The position numbers and the translations under genes were made by a program. A DNA stretch of 41,908 bases from Bisbaumannia pacifica (GTDB taxonomy: Bacteria; Pseudomonadota; Gammaproteobacteria; Pseudomonadales; Halomonadaceae). The DNA is taken from contig NZ_BJUK01000032.1 in NCBI RefSeq assembly GCF_007989625.1, forward strand, positions 1-41,908, read 5' to 3'. The notes under the pieces were generated by a model. It was not told the origin of the DNA. It was given only the letters and a program-made list of their open reading frames with translations, and ran no database searches. The number at the start of each line of letters is the position of its first letter. The stretch's first letter is position 1. Below are positions 1-7,574 of this stretch, piece after piece.

Positions 1-5
1 ATTGC

Positions 6-81
6 GTCCCATTCGTCTAGTGGCCTAGGACACCGCCCTTTCACGGCGGTAACAGGGGTTCGAACCCCCTATGGGACGCCA
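6..81 (+). tRNA. tRNA-Glu (anticodon TTC)
   Basis: A full cloverleaf can be read: the acceptor stem GTCCCAT pairs with ATGGGAC at 71-77, the anticodon loop CTTTCAC gives TTC, and the T arm contains GGTTCGAACCC. The discriminator G and the CCA end (79-81) are encoded. It lies 21 nt upstream of tRNA-Gly on the same strand, so the two are probably one transcript. The promoter would be left of the window. Confidence 0.97.
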
Positions 82-102
82 CTTCGCACACTTCGATGAT
101 TA

Positions 103-177
103 GCGGGAATAGCTCAGTGGTAGAGCATCGCCTTGCCAAGGCGAGGGTCGCGAGTTCGAATCTCGTTTCCCGCTCCA
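103..177 (+). tRNA. tRNA-Gly (anticodon GCC)
   Basis: The acceptor stem GCGGGAA pairs with TTCCCGC at 167-173, the anticodon loop CTTGCCA gives GCC, the T arm contains GTTCGAATC, and CCA is encoded at 175-177. It follows tRNA-Glu closely. Its 3' end is copied three more times downstream (see the repeat entry). Confidence 0.97.
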
Positions 178-192
178 ATCGATGTATAAAGG

Positions 193-224
193 AACTGCCA
201 GGCACCTGCCTAGGCGGTTTTTTT
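193..224 (+). terminator. Rho-independent terminator after tRNA-Gly
   Basis: AACTGCC-AGGCA pairs with TGCCT-(A)-GGCGGTT around a 2-nt loop, with one bulged A and one G-T pair, and runs into seven T. It ends the tRNA-Glu/tRNA-Gly transcript. Confidence 0.85.
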
Positions 225-389
225 CGTATGTGTAGCCAGGGCTCGGGTCACGAGCCGGTGCGCCGGTCCGATCGAATCTCGTTTCCCGCTCCAATTGATG
301 CGCCAGACCTTTGAGAGCCAAGACTCGGGGCACGAGCCGGTACGCCGGTCCGATCGATCTCGTTTCCCGCTCCAATCGATGCATAAAGG

Positions 390-422
390 AACTGCCAGGC
401 ACCTGCCTAGGCGGTTTTTTTT
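390..422 (+). terminator. Second copy of the tRNA-Gly terminator
   Basis: This is the same hairpin as at 193-224, carried by repeat unit 3 and followed by eight T. It would stop any transcript that reads through the first terminator. Confidence 0.8.
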
Positions 423-505
423 CGTATGTGTAGCCAGGGCTAGGGTCACGAGCCGGGGCGCCGGTCCGATCGATCTCGTTTCCCGCTCCAATCGATGTTT
501 AAAGG

Positions 506-537
506 AACTGCCAAGCCAAGCGCTTCGGCGGTTTTTT
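506..537 (+). terminator. Third, diverged terminator of the repeat array
   Basis: The outer stem AACTGCC/GGCGGTT is kept, but the inner stem is now AAGC/GCTT with a CAAGC loop, followed by six T. Keeping the pairing while the sequence changes suggests selection for the hairpin. Confidence 0.75.
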
Positions 538-598
538 GTTTTTCCCGCTGTTAGCGGCTTCCTCGCCCGGGCTCCGAGCCCCACTTCTTCCCTTGGCA

Positions 599-626
599 TT
601 GCAATCGACGCGCTGGCCCACATAAT
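599..626 (+). promoter_or_regulatory. Likely sigma70 promoter of the ABC exporter operon
   Basis: TTGCAA (599-604) and CATAAT (621-626) are 16 nt apart, about 35 nt before the yadG-like start. A ribosome binding site GAGGTG lies just before the ATG at 660. This is a reading by eye only. Confidence 0.5.
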
Positions 627-659
627 TTGTAGCCTAATGAGTGACGCAGAGGTGACTTC

Positions 660-1613
660 ATGGCCGAACCGGCCCTGTCCATACGCGGCCTGACCAAGGT
701 CTACGGCAACGGCTTCCAGGCCCTCAAGGGCATCGACCTGGAGGTCGCCGAGGGCGACTTCTTCGCCCTGCTGGGCCCCAATGGCGCCGGCAAGTCCACC
801 ACCCTGGGGGTAGTCAGCTCTCTGGTGCAGAAGAGCGACGGCAAGGTCGAGATCTTCGGCGCCGATATCGACCGCGACTTCGCCCGCGCCAAGTACCACC
901 TGGGCGTGGTGCCCCAGGAGTTCAACTTCAACCAGTTCGAGAAGGTTATCGATATCGTCCTGGCCCAGGCCGGCTACTACGGCATGCCGCGCCGCGAGGC
1001 GCTGCCCCGGGCCGAGGAGCTGCTCCGCGACCTGGGCCTGTGGGACAAGCGCAACGGCAGCGCGCGGATGCTCTCCGGGGGCATGAAGCGTCGCCTGATG
1101 ATCGCCCGCGCCCTGATGCATCGCCCGCGGCTGCTGATCCTCGACGAGCCGACCGCCGGGGTGGATATCGAACTGCGCCGCAGCATGTGGGACTACATGC
1201 GTCGCATCAACCGCGAGGAGGGCACCACCATCATCCTGACCACCCACTACCTGGAAGAGGCGGAGAGCCTGTGCCGCAACGTGGCGATCATCAACCACGG
1301 CGAGATCGTCCGTAATACCGGCGTGCGTGAGCTGCTCGCCGAGCTCGACACCGAGACTTTCCTGCTCGACCTGGCCCGCCCCCTGGCCGAGGCCCCCGCG
1401 GTCGAGGGCTTCGAGGTCAGCCTCAGCGAGCCGGCCCAGCTGGCGGTGGCGGTGCATCGCGGCCAGCGCCTCAATGAGGTCTTCGCCGCCCTCAACGAGC
1501 GGGGCATCGAGGTGGTCTCCATGCGCAACCGGGCCAACCGCCTGGAGGAGATGTTCGTCTCCATGGTGGAGCAGGGCAATGCCGCCACCGCCAAGGCGGA
1601 GGGCCAGGCATGA
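660..1613 (+). CDS. yadG: ABC transporter ATP-binding protein, YadG-like
   Basis: This is the ATPase subunit of an ABC-2 type exporter. All nucleotide-binding motifs are present: Walker A GPNGAGKST (39-47), Q-loop VPQE (84-87), signature LSGGM (138-142), Walker B LLILDEP (158-164) and H-loop TTHYLEE (194-200). A C-terminal extension of about 90 residues follows, as in the YadG/multidrug branch, and the 317-residue length matches E. coli YadG (about 308). The ATG follows a good GAGGTG site. The next gene overlaps the stop by 4 bp (ATGA), so the two subunits are translationally coupled. The substrate is unknown. Confidence 0.93.
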   Translation: MAEPALSIRGLTKVYGNGFQALKGIDLEVAEGDFFALLGPNGAGKSTTLGVVSSLVQKSDGKVEIFGADIDRDFARAKYHLGVVPQEFNFNQFEKVIDIVLAQAGYYGMPRREALPRAEELLRDLGLWDKRNGSARMLSGGMKRRLMIARALMHRPRLLILDEPTAGVDIELRRSMWDYMRRINREEGTTIILTTHYLEEAESLCRNVAIINHGEIVRNTGVRELLAELDTETFLLDLARPLAEAPAVEGFEVSLSEPAQLAVAVHRGQRLNEVFAALNERGIEVVSMRNRANRLEEMFVSMVEQGNAATAKAEGQA

Positions 1614-2383
1614 GTCCGCAGCAGATCGCCATCGCCCTCTGGACCCTGCTGGTCAAGGAGATCAAGCGCTTCACCCGCATCTGGCCGCAGACCCTGCTGC
1701 CGCCGTCGATCACCATGACCATGTACTTCATCATCTTCGGCAGCCTGATCGGCTCGCGGATCGGCGAGATGGACGGCTTCGACTACATGGACTTCATCGT
1801 GCCGGGGCTGATCATGATGTCGGTGATCACCAACAGCTACTCCAACGTGGCCTCGAGCTTCTTCTCCAACAAGTTCCAGCGCAGCATCGAAGAGATGATG
1901 GTCTCGCCCATGCCCAACTGGGTGATCCTCTCCGGCTTCGTGCTGGGCGGCATGGCCCGGGGCCTGGGGGTGGGGGTGATCGTCACCATCGTCTCGCTGT
2001 TCTTTACCCGGATTGAGGTGGCGCATCCGCTGCTGACCGTCGCCGTGGTGGTGTTGACCGCGGCGCTGTTCTCCCTCGGTGGCTTTATCAATGCCCTGCT
2101 GGCGGACAAGTTCGACGATATCTCCATCGTGCCCACCTTCGTGCTGACGCCCCTGACCTACCTGGGCGGGGTCTTCTACTCTATCTCCCTGCTGCCGAGC
2201 TTCTGGCAGGGGGTGTCGCTGCTCAACCCCATCCTCTATATGGTCAATGTGTTCCGCTACGGCTTCCTCGGCGTCTCCGATATTCCGGTGGGCTGGGCGC
2301 TGGCGGCCATTCTCTGTTTCATTCTGGTGCTCTTCGCCATCGCCCTGTGGATGCTGGAGCGCGGTAAAGGTATTCGCTCATGA
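1610..2383 (+). CDS. yadH: ABC-2 type exporter permease, YadH-like
   Basis: This 257-residue integral membrane protein belongs to the ABC2_membrane family and is the size of E. coli YadH. Several hydrophobic helices are visible, among them one near 40-65 and a group from about 105 to the C-terminus. The sequence GGVFYSISLLP near residue 185 fits the conserved region of this family. It overlaps the ATPase gene by 4 bp and queF by 4 bp, so all three are co-translated. It should pair with the preceding ATPase to form the exporter; the substrate cannot be inferred. Confidence 0.92.
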   Translation: MSPQQIAIALWTLLVKEIKRFTRIWPQTLLPPSITMTMYFIIFGSLIGSRIGEMDGFDYMDFIVPGLIMMSVITNSYSNVASSFFSNKFQRSIEEMMVSPMPNWVILSGFVLGGMARGLGVGVIVTIVSLFFTRIEVAHPLLTVAVVVLTAALFSLGGFINALLADKFDDISIVPTFVLTPLTYLGGVFYSISLLPSFWQGVSLLNPILYMVNVFRYGFLGVSDIPVGWALAAILCFILVLFAIALWMLERGKGIRS

Positions 2384-3216
2384 CCAGTCACCGTCCCGAG
2401 ACCCTCGAGCACGCCCCCCTGGGGCGTGATTCCGCCTACCCGGAGCACTACGACGCCGGGTTGCTCTACCCCATTCCCCGGGCCGCCAATCGCGCGCCCC
2501 TGGGCATCAGCGAGGAGGCGCTGCCCTTCGTCGGCGAGGACGAATGGCACGCCTTCGAGCTCTCCTGGCTCAATGCCCGTGGCAAGCCGATGGTCGCCGT
2601 GGCGCGTTTCCGGCTGCCGGCGGACTCGCCGAACCTGATCGAGTCCAAGTCCTGGAAGCTCTACCTCAACAGCTTCAACCAGACCCGCCTCGAGAGCCGC
2701 GAGGCGCTGATCGCGACCCTCGAGGCCGACCTGGCCGCCGCCGCCGGCGCCCCGGTGACGGTGGAGCTCTTCGGCGTGGACGACGCGGCCCTGGCGCCGC
2801 AGCGGCTGCCCGGCGACTGCCTCGACGACCTGGATATCGAGGTCAACGACTACACCCCCAGCGCCGAGCACCTGGTGGTGGGGGAGGCGATCGTCGAGGA
2901 GACCCTCCACTCCCACCTGCTCAAGTCCAACTGCCCGGTCACCGGCCAGCCCGACTGGGGCAGCGTGCTGATCCGCTATCGGGGCCCCCGTCTCGACCGG
3001 GAGGGGCTCTTGCGCTACCTGATCTCCTACCGCCAGCACCAGGACTTCCACGAGCACTGCGTGGAGCATATCTTCACCGACCTGCTGGCCCGGGCCCGCC
3101 CCGAGCGGCTCTTGGTGATGGCCCGCTACGTGCGCCGCGGCGGCCTGGACATCAGCCCCTGGCGGGGCACCCCCGGCGAGACGCCGCCGCTGCCGCTGCG
3201 CCTGGCACGACAGTAA
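2380..3216 (+). CDS. queF: NADPH-dependent 7-cyano-7-deazaguanine reductase
   Basis: QueF reduces the nitrile preQ0 to the amine preQ1 in queuosine biosynthesis. The 278-residue length is that of the two-module form (E. coli about 282). The QueF motif ESKSWKLY is at 88-95. The catalytic Cys185 lies in SNCPVTGQ and Asp192 seven residues later, the same spacing as Cys190/Asp197 of E. coli. FHEHCVEHIF (213-222) supplies the second-module motif. The start overlaps the exporter permease stop by 4 bp. No other queuosine gene is in the window, so its place in this operon is probably historical rather than functional. Confidence 0.95.
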   Translation: MTSHRPETLEHAPLGRDSAYPEHYDAGLLYPIPRAANRAPLGISEEALPFVGEDEWHAFELSWLNARGKPMVAVARFRLPADSPNLIESKSWKLYLNSFNQTRLESREALIATLEADLAAAAGAPVTVELFGVDDAALAPQRLPGDCLDDLDIEVNDYTPSAEHLVVGEAIVEETLHSHLLKSNCPVTGQPDWGSVLIRYRGPRLDREGLLRYLISYRQHQDFHEHCVEHIFTDLLARARPERLLVMARYVRRGGLDISPWRGTPGETPPLPLRLARQ

Positions 3217-3288
3217 GCCCCGGGCGGTGCTAGAGTGGCCACCAAGGCCTACCGAGAACTTTTCGCATTGGATCTGGAGACAGAGTGG

Positions 3289-3849
3289 ATGGATGCCATT
3301 TCCCTGCTGCACGAGCGTAGCTCCATGGGCAAGCTGGTGGGCCCGCCCCCCAGCCCCGAACAGCTCGAGGTGATCTACCGCGCCGCCCTGCGCGCGCCGG
3401 ACCACAAGGAGCTCACCCCCTGGCGCTTTATCGAGTTCTCCGGCGAAGGCCTCGACCGCCTGGGCGAGCTCTTCGCCGAGGCGGAGTATCGCGCCGACCC
3501 GCATATCGGCGATGCCGCCCTGGACGCCGCCCGCAAGAAGCCCAAGCGGGCGCCGATGATCATCGCGGTGATCGCCAAGGTGCGTCCGGACATCCCCAAG
3601 GTGCCCAAGCTGGAGCAGGTGATCTCCGCCGGCTGCGCCGCCCAGGGGATCCTGCTGGCGGCCCATGCCCAGGGCCTCGGGGCCATGTGGCGCACCGGCC
3701 ACTACGCCTTCGATGCCACCGTGCACAAGGGCCTGGGCCTCGATGAAGAGGACGAGCTGGTGGGCTTTATCTACCTGGGCCAACTGGCCGGCCGCCACAA
3801 GCCGCTGCCCAGCCGCGACCCCGCCGACTTCGTCGAGCGCTGGAGCTGA
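3289..3849 (+). CDS. Nitroreductase family protein, YdjA-like
   Basis: This is an FMN-dependent NAD(P)H oxidoreductase of the small YdjA subfamily. From MDAISLLHERSS it aligns end to end with YdjA (183 residues): RAPDHKELTPWRF matches its flavin-binding RAPDHKSMQPWHF, and SAGCAAQGILLAAHAQGLGAMWRTG and the final GFIYLG are also characteristic. The ATG at 3289 is chosen because homology begins there and GGAG (3276-3279) is well placed. A GTG at 3235 would add 18 residues without homology. It follows queF by about 70 bp and the next gene begins one base after its stop. The physiological substrate is unknown. Confidence 0.88.
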   Translation: MDAISLLHERSSMGKLVGPPPSPEQLEVIYRAALRAPDHKELTPWRFIEFSGEGLDRLGELFAEAEYRADPHIGDAALDAARKKPKRAPMIIAVIAKVRPDIPKVPKLEQVISAGCAAQGILLAAHAQGLGAMWRTGHYAFDATVHKGLGLDEEDELVGFIYLGQLAGRHKPLPSRDPADFVERWS

Positions 3850-3850
3850 G

Positions 3851-4348
3851 ATGCGCCTGCCGGGCCACCCCCACCCGCGCCTGCCCTTGCCCCTCGCAGG
3901 GCAGGACGAGGATATGGACGCCTTCCTGACCTGGCTGGGGGAGGCGATTCCCCTGGTCCGGCACCTGGGGATTCGCGCCATGCGCTGGGAAGGCGAGGCC
4001 CTGGTCTGGGAGCTGGCGCTTTCGCCCAGCCTGAACGACAAGGGCACCGGCTTCGGCGGCGCCCTGACCGCCCAGGCCACCTTGCTGGGCTGGTGCTGGA
4101 CCACCCTTTGGCTGCGCCGCCAGGGGCGCGCCCAGGACGTGGTGGTGGCCGAGGCCGGCCAGCGCTTTCTGGCCCCGGTCAGCGGCGACTACCGCCTGGT
4201 ATGTCGCCCCGAGCGCTACGACGGCCCGGTCCAGCTGGCCGAGCGCCTCGCCGCCAAGGGCCGCGGCCGCCTCGCCCTGGTCCAGCAGCTCTGGTGCGGC
4301 GACACCCTCTGCCTGGAGGCCCGCGGCGACTACGCCGTGCTGCCCTGA
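3851..4348 (+). CDS. YiiD C-terminal-type thioesterase domain protein
   Basis: This 165-residue protein matches the thioesterase half of E. coli YiiD/FabY, a hot-dog fold. The key segment GTGFGGALTAQATLLGWCW (about 58-76) corresponds to NTAFGGSLYNLAVLTGWGL in YiiD, followed by VVAEAGQRFLAPVSGDY as the later strands. The acetyltransferase half of YiiD is absent. The ATG at 3851 lies one base after the nitroreductase stop; an internal ATG at 3914 is an alternative start because the first 20 residues are proline-rich and unlike the family. An acyl-CoA or acyl-ACP hydrolase role is inferred from family only. Confidence 0.8.
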   Translation: MRLPGHPHPRLPLPLAGQDEDMDAFLTWLGEAIPLVRHLGIRAMRWEGEALVWELALSPSLNDKGTGFGGALTAQATLLGWCWTTLWLRRQGRAQDVVVAEAGQRFLAPVSGDYRLVCRPERYDGPVQLAERLAAKGRGRLALVQQLWCGDTLCLEARGDYAVLP

Positions 4349-4370
4349 CGCCGACTGACGCGAATCAGGG

Positions 4371-4393
4371 GGCACCGAATGCGGTGGGTTTTT
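4371..4393 (+). terminator. Probable terminator of the exporter-queF operon
   Basis: CACCG (4373-4377) pairs with CGGTG (4382-4386) across a 4-nt loop and is followed by GG and five T. The stem is short but sits just after the thioesterase stop and before the tRNA-Ser promoter. Confidence 0.5.
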
Positions 4394-4406
4394 CCAAAAA
4401 AACGGC

Positions 4407-4435
4407 TTGCAATCGAAGACTTATATCGATAACAT
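4407..4435 (+). promoter_or_regulatory. Promoter of tRNA-Ser
   Basis: TTGCAA (4407-4412) and TAACAT (4430-4435) are exactly 17 nt apart, and a GC-rich stretch (ACGCGCCG) follows the -10 element. GC-rich discriminators are typical of stable-RNA promoters under stringent control; that part is inference. Confidence 0.7.
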
Positions 4436-4487
4436 ACGCGCCGTTCTTGAGCGAAAGGCCACGGCCCAAGCCAAAGAACCACAATGC

Positions 4488-4575
4488 GGAGGGGTGTCCG
4501 AGTGGTCGAAGGAGCACGCCTGGAAAGTGTGTAAGTCGAAAGGCTTCGAGGGTTCGAATCCCTCCCCCTCCGCCA
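4488..4575 (+). tRNA. tRNA-Ser (anticodon GGA)
   Basis: GGAGGGG pairs with CCCCTCC, the anticodon loop CTGGAAA gives GGA, a long class II variable arm is present, and the T arm contains GGTTCGAATCC. CCA is encoded at 4573-4575. The gene sits at the left edge of the accessory region. Confidence 0.96.
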
Positions 4576-4586
4576 CGAATTGATAG

Positions 4587-4620
4587 AAAAGGCCGCTGAC
4601 AATGTCAGCGGCCTTTTCTT
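4587..4620 (+). terminator. Strong terminator of tRNA-Ser
   Basis: A perfect 14-bp stem AAAAGGCCGCTGAC/GTCAGCGGCCTTTT with an AAT loop is followed by CTTCTT. The A- and T-flanked stem could also work on the opposite strand. Confidence 0.9.
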
Positions 4621-4689
4621 CTTGTGAAGCCTTCTGACCCGTTCGGGTCACTGGTATCCCTGCCAGCCGGCTAACCCGTTTTACAGGGT

Positions 4690-4950
4690 AGATTCAAGGC
4701 GCACCGCCCCCGCCCACTTGATCCCCGCATCTTGTCGTCGGCACCAGATTGGCCAGCCTCCTTATGGCACACCTTTCGGTGGCCGAAGAGGTCCTTGATC
4801 ACTTGCAAGGGAGGTTCGCCTCGGGCTTCTCGATCTCCAGCAGCAGCGTTTTCATGGGGCTGTCTACCATCCTCGACGGGGTCACGTTTGGCGGCAACAC
4901 AGCGGCGGGAGCCCCGGGTATCCCTTTCTTCGTCCGGCACTCCCCTTGGG
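4690..4950 (-). pseudogene. Decayed C-terminus of an IS5-like transposase
   Basis: On the minus strand two overlapping frames carry pieces of one DDE transposase C-terminus: LLLEIEKPEANLPCK in one frame and PPLQVIKDLFGHRKVCHK in the next. Together they resemble the IS5-type block in which a Glu/Lys/Ala-rich helix leads into VEHPF-x-VIK-x-LFGHRK-VRYRGLAKN. A frameshift separates them and the sequence after HRKV is degraded. No inverted repeats or upstream catalytic part were found. The rest of 4621-5046 shows no gene. Recognition is by motif only. Confidence 0.55.
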
Positions 4951-5046
4951 TAAGGTCGTTTCCTGCGGGATTGGGGTGTCGGTTATGAAGACGCTCCGAT
5001 CGGGGCAAGGAGGGCCGGGGCAGCGCCCCGGCGAGACACTCCGGCA

Positions 5047-5796
5047 TCATTCTCCAAAGTATTGCTGTTGCAGTCGCTCGAAGGTGCCGTCGGCCTTGAC
5101 CTCGGCCATGGCCGCGTTGAATTCCTCGACCAGTTCCTGATCACGGGTGCGGAAGGCAGCACCGACACCAGGGCCATAGATCGATTCCGGCTCGGTGATC
5201 AGCGGGCCCCGGCGAGAATAGGCGTCTTCATCCAGGAGGGCCTCTTGGGCCAGCGGGAAGGCAGTGAATACCAGGTCCAGGCGACCGGAGTGCATATCGC
5301 TGATCACGCCGCCCGAGTTGCTATAACGGCGTATATCGGCCTCGGGGTGGAACTGGGTGACGTAGCGGTCTTGGATGGTTCCCTGCTGCACCCCGATGGT
5401 GACGCCGGCGAGGGTGTCTTCGACGTCCACCTCATGGTCCGACCGGCCGACCCAGACCGAGGGTACCTGATAGTAGGGCTCGGAGAACTGGACCTGACGG
5501 GCGCGGTCCTCGGTGATGTTCATCGCCGAGGCGATGAAGTCGTATTTGCGGGCGAGCAGTCCGGGGATAATGCCGTCCCAATCCTGCTTGATCCATTCGC
5601 ACTCGCGCTGCATCTCGGTGCAAACGGCATTGATCAGTTCGACTTCAAACCCGGTGATGGTGCCGTCGGGCTGCTGATACTGATAGGGCACATAGGGCAC
5701 ATCCACGCCGATACGCAGCGGACTCTCGTCCGCTATTGCCGGAGACGTCGACAGGGCCGTGGCGATCAGCAGGCCAGAAAACAGGGAAGCACGCAT
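5047..5796 (-). CDS. Amino-acid ABC transporter substrate-binding protein (SBP family 3)
   Basis: This is a periplasmic solute-binding protein of the ArgT/HisJ/GlnH family, 249 residues. A signal peptide covers about 1-22 (cleavage after PAIA). The mature part starts LRIGVDVPYVPYQY, and DGTITGFEVELINAVC and WDGIIPGLLARKYDFIASAM are the ligand-binding family motifs. The ATG has a good AGAGGTG site. It is the last gene of the minus-strand run with the three-subunit dehydrogenase, 93 bp downstream of it. No permease or ATPase gene accompanies it, so it must share a distant transporter or act as a sensor. An imino or amino acid ligand is inferred from context. Confidence 0.88.
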   Translation of the reverse strand: MRASLFSGLLIATALSTSPAIADESPLRIGVDVPYVPYQYQQPDGTITGFEVELINAVCTEMQRECEWIKQDWDGIIPGLLARKYDFIASAMNITEDRARQVQFSEPYYQVPSVWVGRSDHEVDVEDTLAGVTIGVQQGTIQDRYVTQFHPEADIRRYSNSGGVISDMHSGRLDLVFTAFPLAQEALLDEDAYSRRGPLITEPESIYGPGVGAAFRTRDQELVEEFNAAMAEVKADGTFERLQQQYFGE

Positions 5797-5864
5797 GGGA
5801 TGACACCTCTTGTGGTTGTGTGATGCAGAAATGGCCGTACAGTCAGGTTGCTGGCGATGCCCGG

Positions 5865-5883
5865 GTCGGTCATGACGACCGAC
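5865..5883 (-). other. Intercistronic hairpin
   Basis: GTCGGTC pairs perfectly with GACCGAC across a 5-nt loop in the 93-bp gap before the binding-protein gene. There is no T run, so it is more likely an mRNA-stability or processing element than a full terminator. Confidence 0.4.
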
Positions 5884-5889
5884 TCAGGA

Positions 5890-7290
5890 TCAGGGAGCGG
5901 GCGGAGCGGCCGAGTCCGCCAGCTCCCCCAGGGTGATCGAGTGCAGCGGCGGACGAACCTGGTAGTAGCCCGCCGCGTTCATGGTGGTGCCCAAGTGTCC
6001 CGCCAACAGACGGGTGACGCTCTCGCCGCATAGCCGTCCCTGACAAGGCCCCATGCCGCAGCGGGTGAAGGCCTTGAGCTGGCCGGGACCGGCGGCACCC
6101 TGGGCCATGGCGGCGTCGAGCTCACCGAGGGAGACGGCCTCGCAGCGACACACCAGGGTCGTTTCGGGCTGGGCGGCGAGCCATCCATCGGGGACTCGGA
6201 ACAGCGCCTCGAGCAAGGCTCGGGCACTTAGCTCGCGACGTCGGGCCTGCACAAGTGGCGTGCGCTCGTTCTCTACCGGCTCGCCCTTGGCGGCGAGAAT
6301 CGATAGGGCCGCGAGATGACCCTCGCGCTCGGCGTTGAGTGCCCCGCCAATACCGGCGCCGTCGCCGGTCAGCCAGATGCCGGGCGCGGCAGCCAGGCTG
6401 GCCTCTTCGCGATGGGGGACAAAGGCCTGCTGGCTAGGATGCCAATCAAAGGGCAGGCCTAGGCCCCGGCTCAGTTGAGGCTCCGGCACCACGCCGAAAT
6501 GCGTCAGCAGCATGGAGGCGTCGACGCTCTGCCAGCGGCCCGCTCGTCGGTAATGCACCGCTTGCAGGTGGGGATTTCCCTCGGCCCTGAGACCTTCGAT
6601 GCCGTGCACTACTTTCACGCCGGCACGCCGCAGCGTGGTCAGCATGCCGAGTCCCTTGAGCAGGTAGTGGCGGCCATGCCAGGTGCTCAAGGGGCGACGC
6701 AGCATGGTCGCGTAACGTGAGCGTGGGGCCGCATCTAGGATCAGGCGAGGCGGACACCCGGCACGCAGATACTGCCAGGCCAGCAGATAGAGCAAGGGCC
6801 CTGTCCCGGCCAGTACCGGCGGCACGTCAGGGATCAGGGCGCCCTGCTTGAGGAGAATCTGGCCGGCTCCGGCCTGCATGACGCCGGGCAACTGCCAGCC
6901 TGGAAATGGCCAGCCACGCTCCATTGCACCGCTAGCAATGATCAGTCGCCTTACCTGCCAACTCTCGCTGCGCCTGTCCGCCAGCACCCCAAGGGTCGTG
7001 CCTTGGCCCTCGCGCTTGGCCCACCACACCCGGCTGCCCGGCCGGTAGTCGATTCGAGCCCGTTCGAAGCGCTCCAGCAGGCGTCGGCCGCGCAAATAGT
7101 CGCGGCCCATCACGTCTTCTCCCAACTGGGGGGCGGTGAGCTGACGGTAGATCTGGCCCCCGGGGCTGGGAGCCAGGTCGAAGACCACCGGCACCTGGCC
7201 GGCCTCGGCCAGGCGGCTGGCGGCGGCCATGCCGGCGGGACCGGCGCCAATGATCGCCACGTCGGCGTGATGTGTGCTCGCGTCGCTCAT
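5890..7290 (-). CDS. FAD/NAD(P)-dependent oxidoreductase, HcnB/LhpB-like dehydrogenase subunit
   Basis: This is the pyridine-nucleotide-disulfide-type flavin subunit of a three-part amine dehydrogenase (opine oxidase A, HcnB and D-hydroxyproline dehydrogenase family), 466 residues. The FAD motif GAGPAG is at 15-20, and LTGDGAGIGGALNAEREG is the second flavin signature. The C-terminus has a BFD-like iron-sulfur region with four cysteines: CRC, then CGMGPCQGRLC. Its ATG overlaps the stop of the ferredoxin-like gene by 4 bp. With the next two genes it probably oxidises cis-4-hydroxy-D-proline to the pyrroline imine, because the other hydroxyproline genes are nearby. Opine or another D-amino-acid substrate remains possible. 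Confidence 0.88.
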   Translation of the reverse strand: MSDASTHHADVAIIGAGPAGMAAASRLAEAGQVPVVFDLAPSPGGQIYRQLTAPQLGEDVMGRDYLRGRRLLERFERARIDYRPGSRVWWAKREGQGTTLGVLADRRSESWQVRRLIIASGAMERGWPFPGWQLPGVMQAGAGQILLKQGALIPDVPPVLAGTGPLLYLLAWQYLRAGCPPRLILDAAPRSRYATMLRRPLSTWHGRHYLLKGLGMLTTLRRAGVKVVHGIEGLRAEGNPHLQAVHYRRAGRWQSVDASMLLTHFGVVPEPQLSRGLGLPFDWHPSQQAFVPHREEASLAAAPGIWLTGDGAGIGGALNAEREGHLAALSILAAKGEPVENERTPLVQARRRELSARALLEALFRVPDGWLAAQPETTLVCRCEAVSLGELDAAMAQGAAGPGQLKAFTRCGMGPCQGRLCGESVTRLLAGHLGTTMNAAGYYQVRPPLHSITLGELADSAAPPAP

Positions 7291-7574
7291 GCCGGCCTCC
7301 GTTGGCGCTCGAGGCGCATGCCCTCGGCCACCGGTACCAGGCAGCCCTGTCGGTTGGGTTGACCATCGATCGTGATGAGACAGTCATGGCACACCCCCAT
7401 CATGCACAGCGGCGCTCGGTGGCCGCCGGCGGCATGGTCGCGATATCCCGTGGCGCCGACGAGCCACAGTACCGCCGCGGCGGCACTGAGGGTGGCCGGC
7501 ACTGAATGGGGTTGCCCCTCCAGCCAAATCGTGACCATCGCCGCGGGGGCGGCATTATCCAGTCGCTTGAACAT
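7287..7574 (-). CDS. [2Fe-2S] ferredoxin-like subunit, HcnA-type
   Basis: This 95-residue protein carries a 2Fe-2S motif with cysteines spaced C-x4-C-x2-C-x12-C in CMMGVCHDC...QGC. It is the small subunit of HcnABC/opine-oxidase-type dehydrogenases and passes electrons between the two flavin subunits. The ATG at 7574 has TGGAG nine bases upstream and lies 20 bp inside the previous gene; the in-frame extension farther upstream reads against that gene and lacks homology. It overlaps the following gene by 4 bp. The three genes are therefore coupled in the order HcnC-like, HcnA-like, HcnB-like. Confidence 0.87.
   Translation of the reverse strand: MFKRLDNAAPAAMVTIWLEGQPHSVPATLSAAAAVLWLVGATGYRDHAAGGHRAPLCMMGVCHDCLITIDGQPNRQGCLVPVAEGMRLERQRRPA

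Larger units (their letters stand above)
158..537 (+). repeat. Tandem repeats of the tRNA-Gly 3' end plus terminator
   Basis: Four units start with the last ~20 nt of tRNA-Gly. The shared core TCTCGTTTCCCGCTCCAAT begins at about 161, 277, 358 and 474. Units 1 (158-273) and 3 (356-471) are both 116 bp and nearly identical, including the terminator and a GC-rich tail with CGCCGGTCCGATC. Unit 2 (274-355) is shorter and has lost the terminator. Unit 4 (472-537) ends in a diverged terminator. Only the first unit belongs to a complete tRNA. The layout resembles the rtt (tpr) repeats after E. coli tyrT, where each repeat carries the tRNA 3' end; that comparison is from general knowledge and no sequence homology is implied. 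Confidence 0.85.

Noticed and set aside
158-537. CRISPR array
   Set aside because: The repeats are few, uneven in spacing, contain tRNA tails and terminators, and have no cas genes nearby.
210-1457. A 415-codon minus-strand open frame across the repeat array and the ABC ATPase gene
   Set aside because: It is the antisense of a high-GC gene with all ABC motifs on the plus strand, and its translation is low-complexity with no family features.
2257-4104. A 615-codon minus-strand open frame opposite queF and the nitroreductase
   Set aside because: It is an antisense shadow of well-supported genes, with Gly/Ala/Gln-rich text and no ribosome site.
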